Shown piece after piece: positions 60,783-64,000 of a stretch of DNA of 64,000 nt; position 1 is the first letter of the stretch, and each line of letters begins with the position of its first letter. The stretch is taken from positions 1-64,000 of the forward strand of contig NZ_JALIEB010000013.1 in assembly GCF_025755255.1 (NCBI RefSeq). The letters run 5' to 3'. The position numbers and the translations under genes are program-made. The notes below the pieces were generated by a model, which had not been told where the DNA came from, ran no database searches, and saw only the letters and a list, made by a program, of their open reading frames with translations. The DNA is from Roseobacter sinensis. GTDB lineage: Bacteria > Pseudomonadota > Alphaproteobacteria > Rhodobacterales > Rhodobacteraceae.

Positions 60783-63700
60783 CAGTGAGTCTCCCCGCGT
60801 TCTTTCTCGCCGTCGGTGAGATCGGCGCGCTGAAGTTCGTATTCCCGGTCAGCTATTTCCTCGACAACGGCCCGCGCCGCCTCACTGTTGGCCGTTGCCT
60901 CATCGGACTGAAGGTAGACCTTTGCAGCGTAGAGCCGGTCGAGACGATCCGAGATTTGTTCTTTCAGGACGTCTACGTCGCCGTCGCTGAGCCGATTGAT
61001 TTGATCCGCATTGAGATCCCGTTCCACCGCCACGCGATAGTCGGAACGATGCCACGAATCCTCGAAGAGCGATGAGAGACTGCCCGCGCGCTCATGATCA
61101 ATGACTCGCTGGATTTCCTTTCTCTCTGAGAGACGTATTGGACCGACAAATCCATGCTGCCGGAAGAGGTCCCGCAAGCCATCCCGATCCGACTTGATGT
61201 CTTGAAACTCTTGTTCAGTGACGATTCTGTCGCCATCGCTCCCCATTTGCAGGGCATCTTCGTAGAGGCTCAGCCTGAGGTTGTAGTCTTGTTCGACATC
61301 CCGCTCCATCCGTTCCCCAAACTGTTGCAGGGTATCCCGAATCAGAACTTCCGCGCGATGCGCCGACCTAGCGTCCAAATGTCCTTGCGTCCGATCCATG
61401 TTGAGATCAAGAACAGCTGCGCTGAGCTCGACGCCGCTTCCGTCATGCGGCCGGTCATTGGTCAAGCGACCACGTTCGAAAACGACCTTTTCGAAATACG
61501 AATACTCATCAGCTGTTCTATCAATCTGCTTCTCGACGCCGCGTTCGACATCTCGGATTATTTGGGCGTCAGAATTTGAAAATTCTGCCATTTGCACCTC
61601 ATCTCGCTCCACCACGGCCCGCGCCGCCTCACTGTTGGCCGTTGCCTCATCAGACTGAAGGTAGACCTTGGCGGCGTAGAGCCGGTCGAGACGATCCGAG
61701 ATCTGCTCCCTCAGGACGTCCCTGTCGCCGTCTTGCAGCCGTTCGATCTGCTCCGCATCGAGTTCCCGCTCGACGGTCTCCCGATAGGCCAGCCGCTGTT
61801 GTGTATCTGTAAAGGGCGCGGTCATCTCGCCGGACCGTTCGTGCTCGATGACCCGCCGCAATTCAGCGTCGTCGACAGGCTGGCTGACGACCTCCGGTCT
61901 CGTGGACCGCGCGAGGCGCGCGCCCTGCGCCGTATCGCTTACGCCGTCCCGCAGTCTTTCGCGCATCTCGGTCTCCCGCCGAAACTGATTGATGGCCGCG
62001 GTATTGTGCGCCTCAACAACAGCCGCATAGGTCGCGCCAAGACCGCGCGCGAGATGAACTGGCATGTCCGGATAGCGCGCCCGGAACTCATCCGTGACGG
62101 CTTCGGCAACAGGCGTCCTGAAGTCACGCTCTGCCATAATTCTATCAACATCGCGCGCAATCTCCTCCGCGCGATCCTCGTCGGTAATGTGTTCCCGGAA
62201 GGGTTCGGATCTGTCGATCACATCGCCGGGCCGTGCGAGCAGCTGCGGGTGCGCGTCGATATAGGCGCGCTGCTCCGTCTCGATCTGCCGTTGGGCCCGG
62301 AAGGCAATCCGCCCTTCACGGTCTTCGATCTGCTGCTCGGTCAGGCCCTCCGCGCGCATCGCTCGCCGGATCGTCTGTTCCATCGCCTCAGCGGCCTCGC
62401 GATGGTAATGGATCCGCTCCAAGATGGTTTCCCCTTCCATTACACGGTCCTCCCTCAGGACAGCTGCCCTCTCAAGCGTGATACCAACCTGGACATGCGC
62501 GCGGTTCAGCGCCTCGCGCGCGGTCTCAAGATCGGCGCGCCGCTCGAGGTTGAGACCGCCCGTCTCTGCCACCCGCGCCAGATCATCGGCGATCCATTGC
62601 CGCTCGAGCGCGGCGTTCTGCGCCCCCGTCTCCACCCGCGCGATGACGACAGAGGACCGGATCCCCGTGCCTCTGAGCGCGGTGTCGATCTGCGCCCGGA
62701 CGTCGGATTCCTGCAACCGCACCAATTGGTCCCTGTCGATCTTTGCCTCGGAATAGATCCCACCATCCGACGGACTTTCGGTCAGCGTCCCCGACCGAAG
62801 CCCCAGCGGTTGCATATGGGCGAGCCGCGCCTGGATCTCGTTGAGCTTCCGTTCCAGCTGCGGGCGCTCCGTCTCTTGCTTCGCGGCGATCATGCCCTGG
62901 ACGCGCGCGACCTGATCGGCGTAGCGGATCCTCAGATCGTCAAAGCTCTGCTCCTCAGCCATGTAGACCCCTCCCTCCAAATTAAGTCTGCCACCCCTCG
63001 CGAGAAGCTCACCGGCCCGGAAGAGCGCGGCGGAGATATCTTCACGGGCGTCGCGCGAGGCCTCCACCGCGAGCGCATGATAGACGGTCCGGGTATTGGC
63101 GATCTCAGCCAGCGCACGCTCCAGATCGGCGCCCACGCGCGGCCGCGGCGCCGCCACCCGGCTCTCCTCTTTCGCCGCATAGACCTCGCGCGTTCTGGCG
63201 GGGTAATGCACCACCCCCCGGTCCAAGCGTCGGGTCGCTTCCAGACGCACCCCGAACCTCTCGGCCTCCTCCACCATGGCGAGGCGGAAGTCGTCGTAGT
63301 TGAATCGGTGGTCGCGGCCGAGGAAGAAGAACTCTCCTTCCTGGGACCGGCGGTTCAGGACAATGTGCGCGTGCGGGTGCGCGCGGTCCTCATGCACCGC
63401 GATGATGTAATCGAAATGCGCCTCATCGGTCTGGAAGAAGCGCTCGGCGACATTCGCCGTGATGTCGCGGACGTCCTCGCCCCGTGTGCCGATCGGGTAG
63501 GACAGAAGCATATGGGTCGTCTGTCCGAGCTTTGGTTTGAAGCCCGCGCTCCAACGCTTCGCGAAGCGTTCTGTCAGCTCCTTGATCTCCTTGTTGTTGA
63601 GCTTTGCCTTGCCATCAAGGAATCCGGAACTGTCGACAATATGGGTGGACTTTGTGGTGAGATAACCAAGCTGGTTCGAGAGCTCGGATTTGGAATGGGT

Positions 63701-63886
63701 ACCCCCGCCCCGGATGGCCTTGAAGACCGCCGCACGATGCCCTGCCGCGGCCCGAATGAGCTGCCTCTGCTTCTTGACATGGAGCCCCTGCATAGACCCG
63801 CGGATCCGGCTCCAGCCCTCCCGGAAGACCTCGCCGGTCACGTCATGGACCGCAGCGGCGGCCCGTATGGCATCATTCAGCGGCAT
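60782..63886 (-). CDS. Conjugative relaxase with duplicated C-terminal module
   Basis: A 1034-residue relaxase. The metal-binding motif is HEDRAHPHAHIVLNRR (His170, His172, His174 region); Tyr75 in NQLGYLTTKS is a candidate nicking residue. The nuclease domain spans roughly residues 60-240. A long helical, charged C-terminal region has two copies of an 86-residue module at about 675-760 and 924-1009, each ending QISDRLDRLYAAKVYLQSDE followed by ATANSEAARAVVE. It begins transfer by nicking oriT, which I could not locate. It overlaps the upstream gene by 14 bases. Confidence 0.85.
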   Translation of the reverse strand: MPLNDAIRAAAAVHDVTGEVFREGWSRIRGSMQGLHVKKQRQLIRAAAGHRAAVFKAIRGGGTHSKSELSNQLGYLTTKSTHIVDSSGFLDGKAKLNNKEIKELTERFAKRWSAGFKPKLGQTTHMLLSYPIGTRGEDVRDITANVAERFFQTDEAHFDYIIAVHEDRAHPHAHIVLNRRSQEGEFFFLGRDHRFNYDDFRLAMVEEAERFGVRLEATRRLDRGVVHYPARTREVYAAKEESRVAAPRPRVGADLERALAEIANTRTVYHALAVEASRDAREDISAALFRAGELLARGGRLNLEGGVYMAEEQSFDDLRIRYADQVARVQGMIAAKQETERPQLERKLNEIQARLAHMQPLGLRSGTLTESPSDGGIYSEAKIDRDQLVRLQESDVRAQIDTALRGTGIRSSVVIARVETGAQNAALERQWIADDLARVAETGGLNLERRADLETAREALNRAHVQVGITLERAAVLREDRVMEGETILERIHYHREAAEAMEQTIRRAMRAEGLTEQQIEDREGRIAFRAQRQIETEQRAYIDAHPQLLARPGDVIDRSEPFREHITDEDRAEEIARDVDRIMAERDFRTPVAEAVTDEFRARYPDMPVHLARGLGATYAAVVEAHNTAAINQFRRETEMRERLRDGVSDTAQGARLARSTRPEVVSQPVDDAELRRVIEHERSGEMTAPFTDTQQRLAYRETVERELDAEQIERLQDGDRDVLREQISDRLDRLYAAKVYLQSDEATANSEAARAVVERDEVQMAEFSNSDAQIIRDVERGVEKQIDRTADEYSYFEKVVFERGRLTNDRPHDGSGVELSAAVLDLNMDRTQGHLDARSAHRAEVLIRDTLQQFGERMERDVEQDYNLRLSLYEDALQMGSDGDRIVTEQEFQDIKSDRDGLRDLFRQHGFVGPIRLSERKEIQRVIDHERAGSLSSLFEDSWHRSDYRVAVERDLNADQINRLSDGDVDVLKEQISDRLDRLYAAKVYLQSDEATANSEAARAVVEEIADREYELQRADLTDGEKERGETH
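60860..61117 (-). repeat. Relaxase internal repeat, copy 2 (C-terminal)
   Basis: Encodes residues 924-1009, KEIQRVIDHERAG to AARAVVE. The part nearest 60867-60980 is almost identical in DNA to 61614-61727; the rest is diverged. Confidence 0.8.
61607..61864 (-). repeat. Relaxase internal repeat, copy 1
   Basis: Encodes residues 675-760, AELRRVIEHERSG to AARAVVE. It is offset from copy 2 by 747 bases (249 codons, in frame). Confidence 0.8.
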
Positions 63887-64000
63887 GGGCGAACTCCCTC
63901 AAGGCGGCTGTGGCCTCCAGTTGCATCGCGTCGCGACGCCGCCGAACCAACAGGTCGATTTCGTCGGCGGCATCGAGAATGAAACGCGCCAGCCCCCGCA
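63873..64000 (-). CDS. C-terminal end of a gene upstream of the relaxase (partial)
   Basis: A leftward frame enters from the right edge and encodes GLARFILDAADEIDLLVR, RRRDAMQLEATAALREFAHA and AE before TGA at 63875-63873. It overlaps the relaxase start by 14 bases. Size and place suggest a small relaxosome accessory (MobC-like) protein, but the family cannot be fixed from this fragment. Confidence 0.5.
   Translation of the reverse strand, partial: RGLARFILDAADEIDLLVRRRRDAMQLEATAALREFAHAAE

Overview
The window looks like part of an alphaproteobacterial accessory replicon or integrative element. I infer a Rhodobacterales (Roseobacter-group) host from the protein families, the dense ATGA/GTGA-coupled operons, the VirB-type conjugation genes and the IS481/IS21/IS30 remnants. 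This is inference: no rRNA, tRNA or housekeeping marker is present. I saw no CRISPR array, replication origin or attachment site.

Bases 1-43400 are heavy-metal cargo. Bases 1-4000 hold two cupredoxins (one fused to a CusF domain), an ABC membrane domain without an ATPase, a 53-residue membrane peptide and an EamA transporter. Bases 4200-9600 hold an ECF sigma factor and a likely regulon: a DUF3141 hydrolase, a CBS-BON protein and small His- or Cys-rich proteins. Two near-identical ECF-type promoters lie there. Bases 9700-14800 carry a CopA-type ATPase, its DUF2933 and methyltransferase partners and an APC permease. Bases 14878-25500 carry an Scs-like thiol relay (ScsB, rhodanese, DsbA-like), a CusBA efflux pump whose CusB carries five tandem CusF domains, a free CusF and a DsbB.

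Bases 25600-41500 form the most striking block. Four MerR-type promoters (TTGAAC, 19-base spacer with an inverted repeat, TATC-like -10) lie upstream of two L,D-transpeptidases, a CadA/ZntA-type ATPase followed by a third L,D-transpeptidase, and a ten-gene leftward operon: SCO, DsbB, DsbA, PCu(A)C, SCO, M23 peptidase, DUF411, ZIP, LspA, Lnt. The ZntR/CadR-like regulator is encoded divergently from that operon. The arrangement suggests one metal-sensing regulon that couples metal export and copper/thiol handling to peptidoglycan cross-linking and lipoprotein maturation.

Bases 41500-43400 are a scarred junction with an IS30 transposase remnant and small unknown genes. Bases 43474-56485 encode a VirB-type type IV secretion system in the order B1, B2, B3, B4, lipoprotein, second transglycosylase, B5, B8, B9, B10, B11, two small genes, B6. 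A dead IS481 copy containing an IS21 fragment and a beta-lactamase-fold hydrolase follow. The leftward coupling protein VirD4, a 1034-residue relaxase with an internal duplication, and the end of another gene complete the window. Together these suggest a conjugative element carrying metal resistance.
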